DNA of 64,000 nt from Chloroflexota bacterium (GTDB lineage: Bacteria; Chloroflexota; UBA11872), in NCBI GenBank assembly GCA_026707585.1, contig JAPOWQ010000025.1, forward strand, positions 150,155-214,154, written 5' to 3'. Shown piece after piece: positions 53,650 to 61,652 of the stretch. The notes under the pieces were generated by a model. It saw nothing but the letters and a program-made list of their open reading frames with translations. It was not told where the DNA came from and did no database searches. Within the stretch, counting starts at the first letter, position 1. Each line of letters starts with the position of its first letter. The translations under genes were made by a program, and so were the position numbers.

Positions 53650-54834
53650 ATGCCCAACCCCAACGTCACCCCCCTCGCCCAGGACTTCACCATCGCCGCC
53701 CGCGTCCCCGACCCCGGCCGCTACTTCTTCCACGACCCCAACCTCGCCCGCCTCGATGACGGCACGCTGATCATCGCGGCGCCCGAGTGGGGTCGCCGGC
53801 ACACCAATGTCGGCCGCTCCCTGCGCATCCTCCGCAGCACCGATGGCGGCCGGACCTGGGACCACCTGCCCACCCTCCCCTACGACGAAGGCCGCCCCTT
53901 CGTCGTCGACGGCCGGCTCCTAATGTTCGTGCAGGAGCGCTCCCACGGCGACTTCCAGATCGTCACCAGCCACGACAGCGGCGAAACCTGGACCGAACCC
54001 CGCACCGTCCTCCCCGGCCCGATCTGGAACATCTCAACCGCCCAGGTCGTCCGCCCCGACGCCCTCTATTGGGCCATGGACCGCGACTCCGACGGTATCG
54101 ACTACAGGGGCAAGGTCATGGTCCGCTGGGACCGCGCCAAATCCGCCTTCGATCCCACTGCCTGGACGATCTCCAACATCGTGCCGCCATCCGCGGTCCC
54201 GGCCGTCCTGACGAGGGAACTCTACCCCCAGCACGACCGCCCCCACATCCACCTCGGCTGGTCGCGCCCGTTCGTCTGGCTGGAACCCAACACGGTCGAG
54301 GTCGCCGGCCGCATCCGCGTCTTCGCCCGCGCCATCATCGACGAAAAAGCCACCGCCAACATCGCCGCCGTGCTCGACTATGACGAAGCGGCCAACCGCC
54401 TCAGCTTCACCCAGTTCGCGTCCTGGCCCGGCGGCCAGTGCAAGTTCTTCATCCTCCACGACCGGCCCAACCGCATGTACTGGATGCTCAGCAACCTCGT
54501 CACCAACTCGCAGGACCTCCTCGGCTGGGGCACCCGCATGCGCCAGACCGGCTTCACCGGCGGCCCCGGCAACGAGCGCCGCTGGCTCTTCCTCCACTAC
54601 GGCATCGACTGCCTCAACTGGTTCCCCGCCGGCTGCGTCGCCCGCTGGCCCGACAGCGTTAGCCGCAGCTTCATGTACCCCAGCGCCGTCATTGATGGCC
54701 ACGACCTCGTCATCCTCTCCCGCACCAGCCGCCACGCCGCCAACCAGCACGACGCCGACCTCTGCACCATCCACCGCATCCCCAACTTCCGCTCCCTCGC
54801 CATGAATCTCCACAAAGGCGGCCTGACCCCGTAG
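53650..54834 (+). CDS. Sialidase-like (BNR/Asp-box) exo-glycosidase family protein
   Basis: 394 residues, no signal peptide. Two Asp boxes are clear: RSTDGGRTWDHLP and TSHDSGETWTEPR, with SxDxGxTW. Further blade-like repeats follow (VMVRWDRAKSAFDPTAWTIS; CKFFILHDRPNRMYWMLSNL). The six-bladed fold is implied, but catalytic sialidase Arg residues cannot be assigned by eye. Homologs are frequent in lineages that degrade complex carbohydrates. It is divergent from vapBC, with ATG 53650 chosen. Confidence 0.7.
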   Translation: MPNPNVTPLAQDFTIAARVPDPGRYFFHDPNLARLDDGTLIIAAPEWGRRHTNVGRSLRILRSTDGGRTWDHLPTLPYDEGRPFVVDGRLLMFVQERSHGDFQIVTSHDSGETWTEPRTVLPGPIWNISTAQVVRPDALYWAMDRDSDGIDYRGKVMVRWDRAKSAFDPTAWTISNIVPPSAVPAVLTRELYPQHDRPHIHLGWSRPFVWLEPNTVEVAGRIRVFARAIIDEKATANIAAVLDYDEAANRLSFTQFASWPGGQCKFFILHDRPNRMYWMLSNLVTNSQDLLGWGTRMRQTGFTGGPGNERRWLFLHYGIDCLNWFPAGCVARWPDSVSRSFMYPSAVIDGHDLVILSRTSRHAANQHDADLCTIHRIPNFRSLAMNLHKGGLTP

Positions 54835-55284
54835 CGACTGCGTGCGGCGCTGCCGAGACGTCTCAGAACCAGCGGCGCGAACCGATTCAGAACTCAAGCA
54901 CTCCGCAAATCCGAGAGGCCGCCACAGCCGAGCAGATCTCAGCGCCCAACCAGCGGCGCGAACCGCTTATCCCTCAACCCCCCGACTACGCCTCGATTCG
55001 CACCGCGGCAATGCTGGGGACCTCTTGCCATTGGTGCACTGCGTCTTCGGCCGGCAGTACACCCTCCAGTCAGGCGACTTGGTTTCTGCAAACCTTGGGG
55101 CTAGTGTGAGACGTACAGGTAGCATGCGACTTATCGATAGTAGAACTCGACTGGGTTGAGTAGTGTGCGGGCCACGGTCTTGTGACTCTGGCGCCAGGCG
55201 AGCTACGCGCAAGGTAGTAGATGCTTCGCCGAATCCCCTGGACATCCTGGCGATACACGCGGTGTTCCAGCAGGAATCGAGCGG
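54835..55284. other. 450-bp non-coding stretch with an 18-bp direct repeat
   Basis: It contains AACCAGCGGCGCGAACCG twice, at 54867-54884 and 54948-54965, 81 bp apart. Beyond this I see no gene. The last 200 bp are lower in GC and likely hold the promoter of the TolB-like operon. Confidence 0.45.
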
Positions 55285-57150
55285 TTGAGCGTGACTTGGT
55301 TGCGTCGCGTTGCGTCCATTGTCGCGGTGATTGGTTGTGTCTTCGTTTCAGGTTGTGAGGAGCAGACTCCGTCACCTAGCGAGGCGTTGAAGTCTCCGAC
55401 GCCTGTGTGGGAGGTCTTTGAGGGCGGCGGCTCTGTGTGCGGGCCATTCGTCAGTCGGCACCACGACATCCCACCGCACTTCTTGAGTTGGAGCCCGAAT
55501 AGCACGCACCTCATCTTTGACGATGACACATCGGTACGGGTGGTAGACCTCAGGGGAACGCGGCTGCGGCAGATCGTCGACGCGAATCCGGGCTACCGAT
55601 TCCGTGACGGGATTGGCCCGTACGCGCAGTTTTCGCCGGACGGCCAAGCCATCGTCTATGCCAGCTGCGAATTCACGACCGGAGGCGGATATCTGGCACG
55701 GAACCCGCGCGCGTTCTACAAATTCGAGATCGTGACGGTGCGTGTGGACGGGACGGGCACGCAGCGGCGCACGACTAACCGGCACTTCGATCACCTGCCG
55801 GCGTGGTCGCCCGACGGCCACCGTATCGCGTACTTGTCGGCCGGGAGCCCGCACAGCGATTGGGGGACCGACGACCTGCGCATCCTCTCGGTAGGTGCGG
55901 CGGATGCCGAGCCCGAGACGCTGGCCCGAGACTTGGGGGCCACGGCGCCCCCCCAGTGGGCGCCGGACGGAACGCAGTTGGCGGTTTTGAGACTGGGAGG
56001 CGAGGTTCAACTCGGCGACACGTATGCCAGGGAGATGGACGACGTGATTGCAGCGTCCAATGCCTCCCCGCCACGCGACAGGGCTCAACCCGGCGACCCG
56101 TACGCCAGGGCGATGGGCGTCGTGATCGCGGCGTCCGATGGCTCCCAGACACGGAGGCTGGCGCCTACGGTGAGCACGGTCTCCTGGTCGCCGGACGGCG
56201 GGCGCCTGGCGTTCGCGCGGCTACAGGGGAACGCCGTGCAGTTGGTGACGATCGCGCCCGATGGGTCCGATGTCCAGGTCATCCGGCAACTGACCGATCG
56301 GGCCGGCCTGGCGGCGTACGTCGATGTCCAGCACTCCATCTATAACGCCCCGCTGCTCCACGTGGCCTGGTCGCCGGACGGCGCGCACCTCCTGTATTCG
56401 TGTGACCAGCAGTTTTGCGTGGTGAACCTGGACGGCGAGATCGTGGGACGGACGCCGGAGGAGTTCGCCAACGAGCGAGGACGGGCGGCGGCCGCCTGGG
56501 CGCCGGATGGATCACGGGTCGCGGTGCGGGCGGCGGGCAACCCGACACCCAACGGCGCGGTGGTGCTCTACACCATGGCGCCGGACGGCTCGGACGTGCG
56601 GGTTCTCGTGCGCGGCGGCCTTGCGATGGTGGCGGAACACTCGGGCTACCAGGACGCCGAGGCGGGCAAGGCCGCCTGCCGCGAGGGGTACGTGGTGCCC
56701 AATCCGGCGAGCAACTCCGCGCTGGTGGCCGACTGCGAAGCGCTGATGGCGATGCGGGACACACTGGCGGGACAGACGCTCTTGAACTGGGGCGCGGGCA
56801 CGCCGCTGGAGCAGTGGGCGGGAATCCAGGTTAGCGGCGAGCCGCGGCGGGTGACGGGGCTTAAGTTCCAGTACGGGCAGGGAGTGCACTGGCACGAGAG
56901 CCACCGGCTGGTGTTCGGTCGGCTACCGCCCGAGATCGGCAAGCTGGACCAGTTACGGACGCTAGATCTGTGCTGTAACAAGCTCCTGGGCACGTTCCCA
57001 CCCGAACTCGAGGACCTGCAGCATCTGCGAGAACTGAATCTGCAGCTCCACGGCGGCGCACGGCTGGACGGCTGCCTGAGCGCTGGCTTTGTGGAGCAGC
57101 TGGATGTCGGCGAGGGACTGCGGGTCTGCGCGCAGGAGGGTGGCCCGTGA
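55285..57150 (+). CDS. TolB-like propeller lipoprotein fused to C-terminal leucine-rich repeats
   Basis: 621 residues from a GTG. A lipoprotein signal ends FVSGC (Cys24). Residues ~60-430 contain repeated PD40/TolB blades with WSPNSTHLIF, FSPDGQAIVYASC, WSPDGHRIAYLS, WAPDGTQLAVL, WSPDGGRLAF, WSPDGAHLLYSC and WAPDGSRVAV. At ~465-610 comes a plant-type LRR segment: a cap ALVADCEALMAMRDTLAGQT, then LPPEIGKLDQLRTLDLCCNK and FPPELEDLQHLRELNL. The same cap module starts the LRR protein at the end of the window. It is probably a surface binding protein. The 3' end overlaps the next small ORF as GTGA. Confidence 0.8.
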   Translation: MSVTWLRRVASIVAVIGCVFVSGCEEQTPSPSEALKSPTPVWEVFEGGGSVCGPFVSRHHDIPPHFLSWSPNSTHLIFDDDTSVRVVDLRGTRLRQIVDANPGYRFRDGIGPYAQFSPDGQAIVYASCEFTTGGGYLARNPRAFYKFEIVTVRVDGTGTQRRTTNRHFDHLPAWSPDGHRIAYLSAGSPHSDWGTDDLRILSVGAADAEPETLARDLGATAPPQWAPDGTQLAVLRLGGEVQLGDTYAREMDDVIAASNASPPRDRAQPGDPYARAMGVVIAASDGSQTRRLAPTVSTVSWSPDGGRLAFARLQGNAVQLVTIAPDGSDVQVIRQLTDRAGLAAYVDVQHSIYNAPLLHVAWSPDGAHLLYSCDQQFCVVNLDGEIVGRTPEEFANERGRAAAAWAPDGSRVAVRAAGNPTPNGAVVLYTMAPDGSDVRVLVRGGLAMVAEHSGYQDAEAGKAACREGYVVPNPASNSALVADCEALMAMRDTLAGQTLLNWGAGTPLEQWAGIQVSGEPRRVTGLKFQYGQGVHWHESHRLVFGRLPPEIGKLDQLRTLDLCCNKLLGTFPPELEDLQHLRELNLQLHGGARLDGCLSAGFVEQLDVGEGLRVCAQEGGP

Positions 57151-57329
57151 GGCGGTCTCGCCCACCAGACTGCGGCACTGAGCCCACGCCCTGGGCTGAG
57201 ACGCGCGCCATCGTCGCGCATAGGACGGGCCTTCCGGATGGCGCTTTGCCTAACGATCCCGACTGTTCGCCGCATTCCCGTGACGTGATGGCGATCTATG
57301 CGCTGTACCAGCAGGATTCGGGCGCGTGA
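57147..57329 (+). CDS. Small protein between the two TolB-like genes
   Basis: 60 residues. Both ends overlap neighbours in GTGA form, which strongly suggests that it is translated. The sequence DCGTEPTPWAETRAIVA... DPDCSPHSRDVMAIYALYQQ recalls the end of matrixin-like metalloprotease domains (the ...SxxDVxAIxALY helix), but the zinc-binding HExxH part is absent. It may be a relic of a larger gene or a real short protein with a Cys pair. No signal peptide. Confidence 0.4.
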   Translation: MRRSRPPDCGTEPTPWAETRAIVAHRTGLPDGALPNDPDCSPHSRDVMAIYALYQQDSGA

Positions 57330-58759
57330 ACGCCAGCTGGTTGCGACGAGGCCCGTGGCTCGCCGTGCTAATTGGATTCGCCGTGTTCGCCAGCTGCGGG
57401 CCAACCGACCAGTCCGCAGGCTGTCGCTGCATCAGCGATGCGTGCGAGTCGATCGCCGGCTGCAGACCGACCGATGAAGGCGGAAGGATTCACGTTGGAG
57501 ACCAATCAATGGACGAGGCGAAGACCGAAGGCGCGAAAGATCAGACCGATGAAGAGCGAATTTCGTCGTTGGAGCCCAACGCCGTCTCCGGATTCGCCTG
57601 CGGACCAGGCGAACTTAGCGTCGGCTCGCAGACTCCGGTATATCCACCGCCGCACTTCGTCGACTGGAGTCCTGACGGCCTGCAGCTCGTCTTCGACGAT
57701 GTCACGTCGGTGCGGCTGGTGGATGCTCAAGGGACGTGGCTTCGGCAGGTTGTGGACGCGTATCCCGGGCGCCAATTCCCCGACTCCGTAGGTCTGCAGG
57801 CTGCGCTTTCGCCCGACGGTCGACAAGTCGTCTATACCACCTGCGAGTACCCATCCAAAGGGCTAAGGGCGGCTCCGGACGCTCCATCGGCGGAGCGCGG
57901 GAACTATCAGTTCGAACTCGCCACCGTGGCGCTGGATGGATCTTCGGCACGGCGGCTCACGACTAATAGCCAGTTCGGTCGCCACCCGGCCTGGTCGCCG
58001 GATGGCCGCCGCATCGCGTATGTCACAAACCCGGCCGCCTTTGTTTATCGGCACCTCTTGACGCTCTCGGTGGAGAGCGATGGCACCGAACCCCTAAGCC
58101 TTGGAAAGCGCCTGCTGTTTGTCGGCACAGCGCCGCAATGGTCGCCCGATAGTGCGCGTCTGGCCGTTCTGACATACGGAAGCGAAGTCCAGGTAGACGG
58201 GGTCTTCGGCGACCTTCTGAACCTCGTCATCGTCGAAGCTGACGGATCAGGGCAGCACACCATCGCTGAAGGCGTGGTCAGCGAGGCATCGTGGTCGCCG
58301 GACGGTCGGCGCCTCACCGTGGCGCGGCTGCACGGGAACAACGTGCAGCTGGAGACGATCGCGCCCGATGGGTCGGATGCAGACGTCATCAGGCGGCTAA
58401 CCGATTGGGCGAGCGTGGCGACGGTTGCAGGATTCGTGAAAGTCGAGCCCTACCTGAACCTCTCGTGGTCACCGGACGGTTCACGGATTCTCTATTCGTG
58501 TGGTCGCCAGTTCTGTGTGGCGGACTTGGATGGCGAGATCGTGGGACGGACGCCGGAGGAGTTCGCTACCGAGGGCGGCCGGGCCGCGGCGGCCTGGGCG
58601 CCGGACGGGTCGCGGATCGCCGTGCGCGCGGCCGGCAACCCGACGCCCAACGGCGAGGTCGCGCTCTACACCATGGCGCCGGACGGCTCGGACGTTCAGG
58701 TGCTCGTACGCGGCGCTGGCGATGGAGGACTCGAGGCGGCGGGACGTGGAGGCGGCTAA
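57326..58759 (+). CDS. TolB-like propeller lipoprotein, paralog lacking the LRR part
   Basis: 477 residues from a GTG that overlaps the small ORF. The lipobox is VFASC (Cys24). The propeller repeats WSPDGLQLVF, LSPDGRQVVYTTC, WSPDGRRIAYV, WSPDSARLAVL, WSPDGRRLTVAR, WSPDGSRILYSC and WAPDGSRIAVRA match the first paralog blade by blade, with DNA near-identity in the last blades. After DVQVLVRG the frame diverges and stops. The missing LRR cap is still detectable out of frame downstream (58705-58905), so this gene is a truncated copy; the propeller itself is intact. Confidence 0.78.
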   Translation: MNASWLRRGPWLAVLIGFAVFASCGPTDQSAGCRCISDACESIAGCRPTDEGGRIHVGDQSMDEAKTEGAKDQTDEERISSLEPNAVSGFACGPGELSVGSQTPVYPPPHFVDWSPDGLQLVFDDVTSVRLVDAQGTWLRQVVDAYPGRQFPDSVGLQAALSPDGRQVVYTTCEYPSKGLRAAPDAPSAERGNYQFELATVALDGSSARRLTTNSQFGRHPAWSPDGRRIAYVTNPAAFVYRHLLTLSVESDGTEPLSLGKRLLFVGTAPQWSPDSARLAVLTYGSEVQVDGVFGDLLNLVIVEADGSGQHTIAEGVVSEASWSPDGRRLTVARLHGNNVQLETIAPDGSDADVIRRLTDWASVATVAGFVKVEPYLNLSWSPDGSRILYSCGRQFCVADLDGEIVGRTPEEFATEGGRAAAAWAPDGSRIAVRAAGNPTPNGEVALYTMAPDGSDVQVLVRGAGDGGLEAAGRGGG

Positions 58760-58905
58760 GAACGGGTGCCGTAAGGAGCCACGAGGTGCCTGAGCAGGGC
58801 CGGGCCCACGGTTCGGTCGCGAACTGCGAGACCCCGTGGCTATTCGGAACACGCCGGCGGGCCCGACGCTTCTGGACAGGGATCCGGGAACGCCTCTGGA
58901 CCAGC
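58760..58905 (+). pseudogene. Decayed C-terminal (LRR-cap) tail of the second TolB-like gene
   Basis: Aligned with the first paralog, the sequence continues in another frame. ALAMEDSRRRDVEAAKNGC corresponds to GLAMVAEHSGYQDAEAGKAAC, and the DNA GTCGCGAACTGCGAGACCCC and GACGCTTCTGGACAGGGATC correspond to the coding sequence of VADCEAL and TLLNWG. A 2-base difference just after the VLVRG codons causes the frame loss. No open frame remains. Confidence 0.65.
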
Positions 58906-58978
58906 GGACAGTCGCGGCGTTGGCTGCAGCGACGTAGAGGTCGGACGCCTCCCCCTCAAGTCCGCCGCAACGTTTTCG

Positions 58979-59179
58979 CTAGACCGTCTCGAACTCCAGC
59001 GCCGACAGGTTCAGATCCGAAGACCGCTGCGAAAGGTGCAGCAGTTCCACGCCAACGACTTCCTTCGCCTCGTTGTCGTCCAGCACGACCCTGGGAGAAA
59101 CTTCCTCAGACTCCACGATCTCTGAGTCAGCCAGGCGCAGGTACAGCGCGTCGGCTTCCCGGTCCACGTTCAGCTTCAT
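58979..59179 (-). CDS. DUF2283 family protein
   Basis: 66 residues. KLNVDREADALYLRLADSEI and VVLDDNEAKEVVGVELLHLS match DUF2283, a short family of unknown function often found alone or near addiction and mobile genes. The length is normal. The region either side, 58906-58978 and 59180-59369, holds nothing clear. Confidence 0.82.
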   Translation of the reverse strand: MKLNVDREADALYLRLADSEIVESEEVSPRVVLDDNEAKEVVGVELLHLSQRSSDLNLSALEFETV

Positions 59180-59369
59180 TGCTCACCTCGCCTGCTGCGA
59201 TCAAAGAATACGCTGATTTATTGCAACACCGCCCGCCAATCTTGAACGCCCGCCGTCAAGACTTCGGCTCCGCGCTGCATGCATCTGAGGCCTCGCGCGT
59301 GGCTACGCAAAGCTCGCATCCCATCTGATCTTGCCGAAAGACGTCCCGACGTCTAATCTGCATCCTGAG

Positions 59370-60527
59370 ATGACCTATGAGCACACCCGACAGGCGCCCG
59401 GCCGAGTACGGGACGGCATCGTCCAGGTGATGTCGCACACCTCGCAGCCGCTGTCCGTCAAGGAAATCGAGGCGCGCGTCTCCCAGGTCGTCGGACCCAC
59501 CCGAGGCTCCTCGATTCGTTCATACCTTCGGCTGAACACCCCCACCGTCTTTGCCCGTGAGCGTAGAGGCGTCTACAGGCTTCGATCATCGGCCGAGTCC
59601 GGCGTCCAGCGCGACCTCCCGGCGCCGGGCGGATGGGAGGCGCCGGAGTCGTTCGGCCAGGCCACCCTGCACCACGCCGACTGCTTCGACTGGCTGCGCG
59701 AGCAGGAAGACAACACCATTCACGCCGTTGTGACGGACCCACCATACGGCCTGCACGAATACACCAACGAGCAGCAGGCCAAGCTGCGCAAGGGTAAGGG
59801 TGGCGTCTGGCGGATCCCCCCGTCGTTCGACGGCCATCGCCGCTCGCCGCTTCCCCGATTCACCACGCTCTCGCAAGACCAACTCAACGACATTCGAACG
59901 TTCTTCTTCGTATGGGCCCGCCTGCTGCTCCCCAAGCTGGTTCCCGGTGCGCAGGTCGTCGTGGCGTCCAATCCGCTGTTGTCGTATCTGGTTTCAGGTG
60001 CGCTCGCGGACGCGGGGCTGGAACGCCGTGGCGAAGTCGTGCGCCTGACGATGACCATGCGCGGAGGCGACCGGCCGAAGGCCGCGCACAACGAGTTTCG
60101 CGACGTGAGTGTCATGCCGCGCTCGATGTGGGAACCGTGGGTCGTATACCGAAAGCCAATCGAGGGGCGGGTGCAGGACAACCTGCGAACCTGGAAGACA
60201 GGTGGCTTTCGCCGCCCGATTCCCGACAAGCCCTTCGGCGATGTCATCGCTTCGGCCCCGACCCGAAAGGCCGAGCGCGACCTCGCGCCCCACCCCAGCC
60301 TCAAACCCCAGGCGTTTCTGCGCACGCTCGTGCGAGCGGCCTTGCCGCTCGGCGAAGGCGTCGTACTCGACCCGTTCGCTGGCGCCGGGTCGACTCTGGC
60401 TGCGGCGGAAGCCGTCGGCTACAAGAGCGTAGGGATCGAAAAGGACCTGCTGTACTTCGAGATGGCCAAAGAGGCCATACCCAAACTCACGGGCTACTCG
60501 CCGACCAACGGTCAATCGAGCCGGTAG
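59370..60527 (+). CDS. N6/N4-type DNA methyltransferase with N-terminal HARE-HTH-like domain
   Basis: 385 residues from ATG 59370; a TTG at 59331 would add 13. An N-terminal winged helix (LSVKEIEARVSQVVGPTRGSSI... FARERRGVYRL) fits the HARE-HTH type. The methylase core has TDPPYGLHEY early and LDPFAGAGSTLAAAEAVGYK late, with the target-recognition region between, i.e. the beta-class order. The intervening RKAERDLAPHPSLKPQAFL is typical (HPSxKP). It would protect the site cut by the convergent nuclease gene, with which it overlaps by 16 bp. Confidence 0.9.
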   Translation: MTYEHTRQAPGRVRDGIVQVMSHTSQPLSVKEIEARVSQVVGPTRGSSIRSYLRLNTPTVFARERRGVYRLRSSAESGVQRDLPAPGGWEAPESFGQATLHHADCFDWLREQEDNTIHAVVTDPPYGLHEYTNEQQAKLRKGKGGVWRIPPSFDGHRRSPLPRFTTLSQDQLNDIRTFFFVWARLLLPKLVPGAQVVVASNPLLSYLVSGALADAGLERRGEVVRLTMTMRGGDRPKAAHNEFRDVSVMPRSMWEPWVVYRKPIEGRVQDNLRTWKTGGFRRPIPDKPFGDVIASAPTRKAERDLAPHPSLKPQAFLRTLVRAALPLGEGVVLDPFAGAGSTLAAAEAVGYKSVGIEKDLLYFEMAKEAIPKLTGYSPTNGQSSR

Positions 60528-61117
60528 ACCCAGCTTCTCCGAAACTTCTGGATTCCGTCCCTGTGAAGCGTAGAAGTCGGTGTTCCCAGCGCCCCCCGAG
60601 TGTTTCTTCGAAAGTCATCGAGCGTCACATGGCCAAGATAGATTTCCGTGAACGTCATAGGCGATCGATCACGAGCGGGTTCTGTCTCGGTGTCCACTCG
60701 ATACACGAACACGCACATCCACTGCTCACGCGCGCCGTGCATGTCGACTGCCCCGCCACGGTTGCGCGTTGACTTAATCTCTACACCTTCGCTCCCGGAC
60801 TTGATCGAGTTGTTGGGATATACCCCCTGCACCAGCAGGTCGGGATGCCCGTTGTGAAATCTGTTCTCCGCGAGAACGCGCGAGTGCTTGGCAAGGCTCG
60901 AAGTCAGCATGTCGGACAAGACCCCGGACATGATGGCCGGACGCAGCATGTCGTCCAGCCGCTCAAAGCCTCGTGACGTGAGGTGCGAATTGACGTCGAA
61001 GAAGAAGTCGTAGATGTCTTGGAGAGCACCCTCAAAGTCCCGTAGGCGAAGCTCAAACGGGAGCTGAATGTCGGCATTGAAGCACGAAGCATCCGCCTCA
61101 TTGCGCGCGATTGGCAT
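60512..61117 (-). CDS. Putative type II restriction endonuclease, PD-(D/E)xK
   Basis: 201 residues from ATG 61117; an in-frame GTG at 61132 is an alternative. NGHPDLLVQGVYP... followed by SEGVEIKSTRN gives a PD...ExK catalytic centre with the Lys. MHGAREQWMCVFVYRVDTET is the next strand/helix. The N-terminal part (DFEGALQDIYDFFFDVN) is helical. No named restriction enzyme is recognised by eye. The tail-to-tail pairing with a methyltransferase supports the assignment. Confidence 0.72.
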   Translation of the reverse strand: MPIARNEADASCFNADIQLPFELRLRDFEGALQDIYDFFFDVNSHLTSRGFERLDDMLRPAIMSGVLSDMLTSSLAKHSRVLAENRFHNGHPDLLVQGVYPNNSIKSGSEGVEIKSTRNRGGAVDMHGAREQWMCVFVYRVDTETEPARDRSPMTFTEIYLGHVTLDDFRRNTRGALGTPTSTLHRDGIQKFRRSWVYRLD

Positions 61118-61278
61118 CGAGGGGTTCAGCACCTCTCGCGGCGTGCATCTAGAGCCGCGTTCATTTCAGGAGTCTGACGGGCGGTCAGTCTAGGCCGCCC
61201 AATCACCTCTCGCGTATCGTGCGCGCCCACTGGCATCGTGCAGGTGCCCAGCCCAGCTAGGCATGACCCTCTTCCATA

Positions 61279-61366
61279 GGAGACCTCCGCATAATGCCCC
61301 TTGTCCTCGAAAGTGTGGCCGGTCTCGCTCTTTACCCTTGTAGGGTCGCTCTTGCTCCCTCTCACT
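61279..61366. repeat. Dispersed palindromic repeat, partial copy D
   Basis: It starts GGAGACCTCCGCATAATGCC and reaches GCTCTTGCTCCCTCTC, then stops where copy C begins. It is truncated in its central hairpin, perhaps by insertion of copy C. Confidence 0.6.
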
Positions 61367-61367
61367 T

Positions 61368-61493
61368 GAGGAGACCTTTGCAAACTCCCCGGGCTGTCCA
61401 ATGCGGGGCCGCTCTTGCTCCCTCTCCCCGTGGGAGAGGGTTGGGGTGAGGGTCTACCGGGCAACCAGCCTGGGGTTACGCAACGGTCTCCTC
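61368..61493. repeat. Dispersed palindromic repeat, complete copy C
   Basis: 126 bp bounded by GAGGAGACCTTTGC and its inverted partner GCAACGGTCTCCTC (13 of 14 matching). The centre is CCCTCTCCCCGTGGGAGAGGG, then TTGGGGTGAGGGTC. This is the uninterrupted version of the site hit by the IS481 element at 24513. Confidence 0.78.
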
Positions 61494-61499
61494 TGGGAC

Positions 61500-61637
61500 T
61501 GTCCAGACCGGACACATGGTGGACAGGTGTTCGGAGACATGGTGGACACCTGGACCGGTTCCCGCAGATCCAAGGCGCCCAGGTCGTCGGTCAGGAACCG
61601 GATGGCCCAGCAGCCGTCGGTGGGCGTTGGGCGCTAG
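61500..61637 (-). mobile_element. Remnant of a related IS481-type element (one end plus transposase C-terminus)
   Basis: TGTCCAGACCGGACACATGG is identical to the outer 20 bases of the intact IS right end. The following TTCGGAGACATGGTGGACAC block matches with GTGGACA in place of GTTTACA. On the reverse strand the next codons read RPTPTDGCWAIRFLTDDLGA then LDLREP, aligning with RPTPTDGCWTLHFMTDHLAD and DLREP of the intact transposase. The rest of the element is gone. It abuts repeat copy C. Confidence 0.8.
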
Positions 61638-61652
61638 GCCGCGGGCTGCGGG

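Larger units (their letters stand above)
61133..61499. other. Non-coding stretch holding repeat copies C and D
   Basis: About 145 bp of unremarkable sequence is followed by a partial repeat (copy D), a complete repeat (copy C) and then the IS remnant. No gene is supported. Confidence 0.55.
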
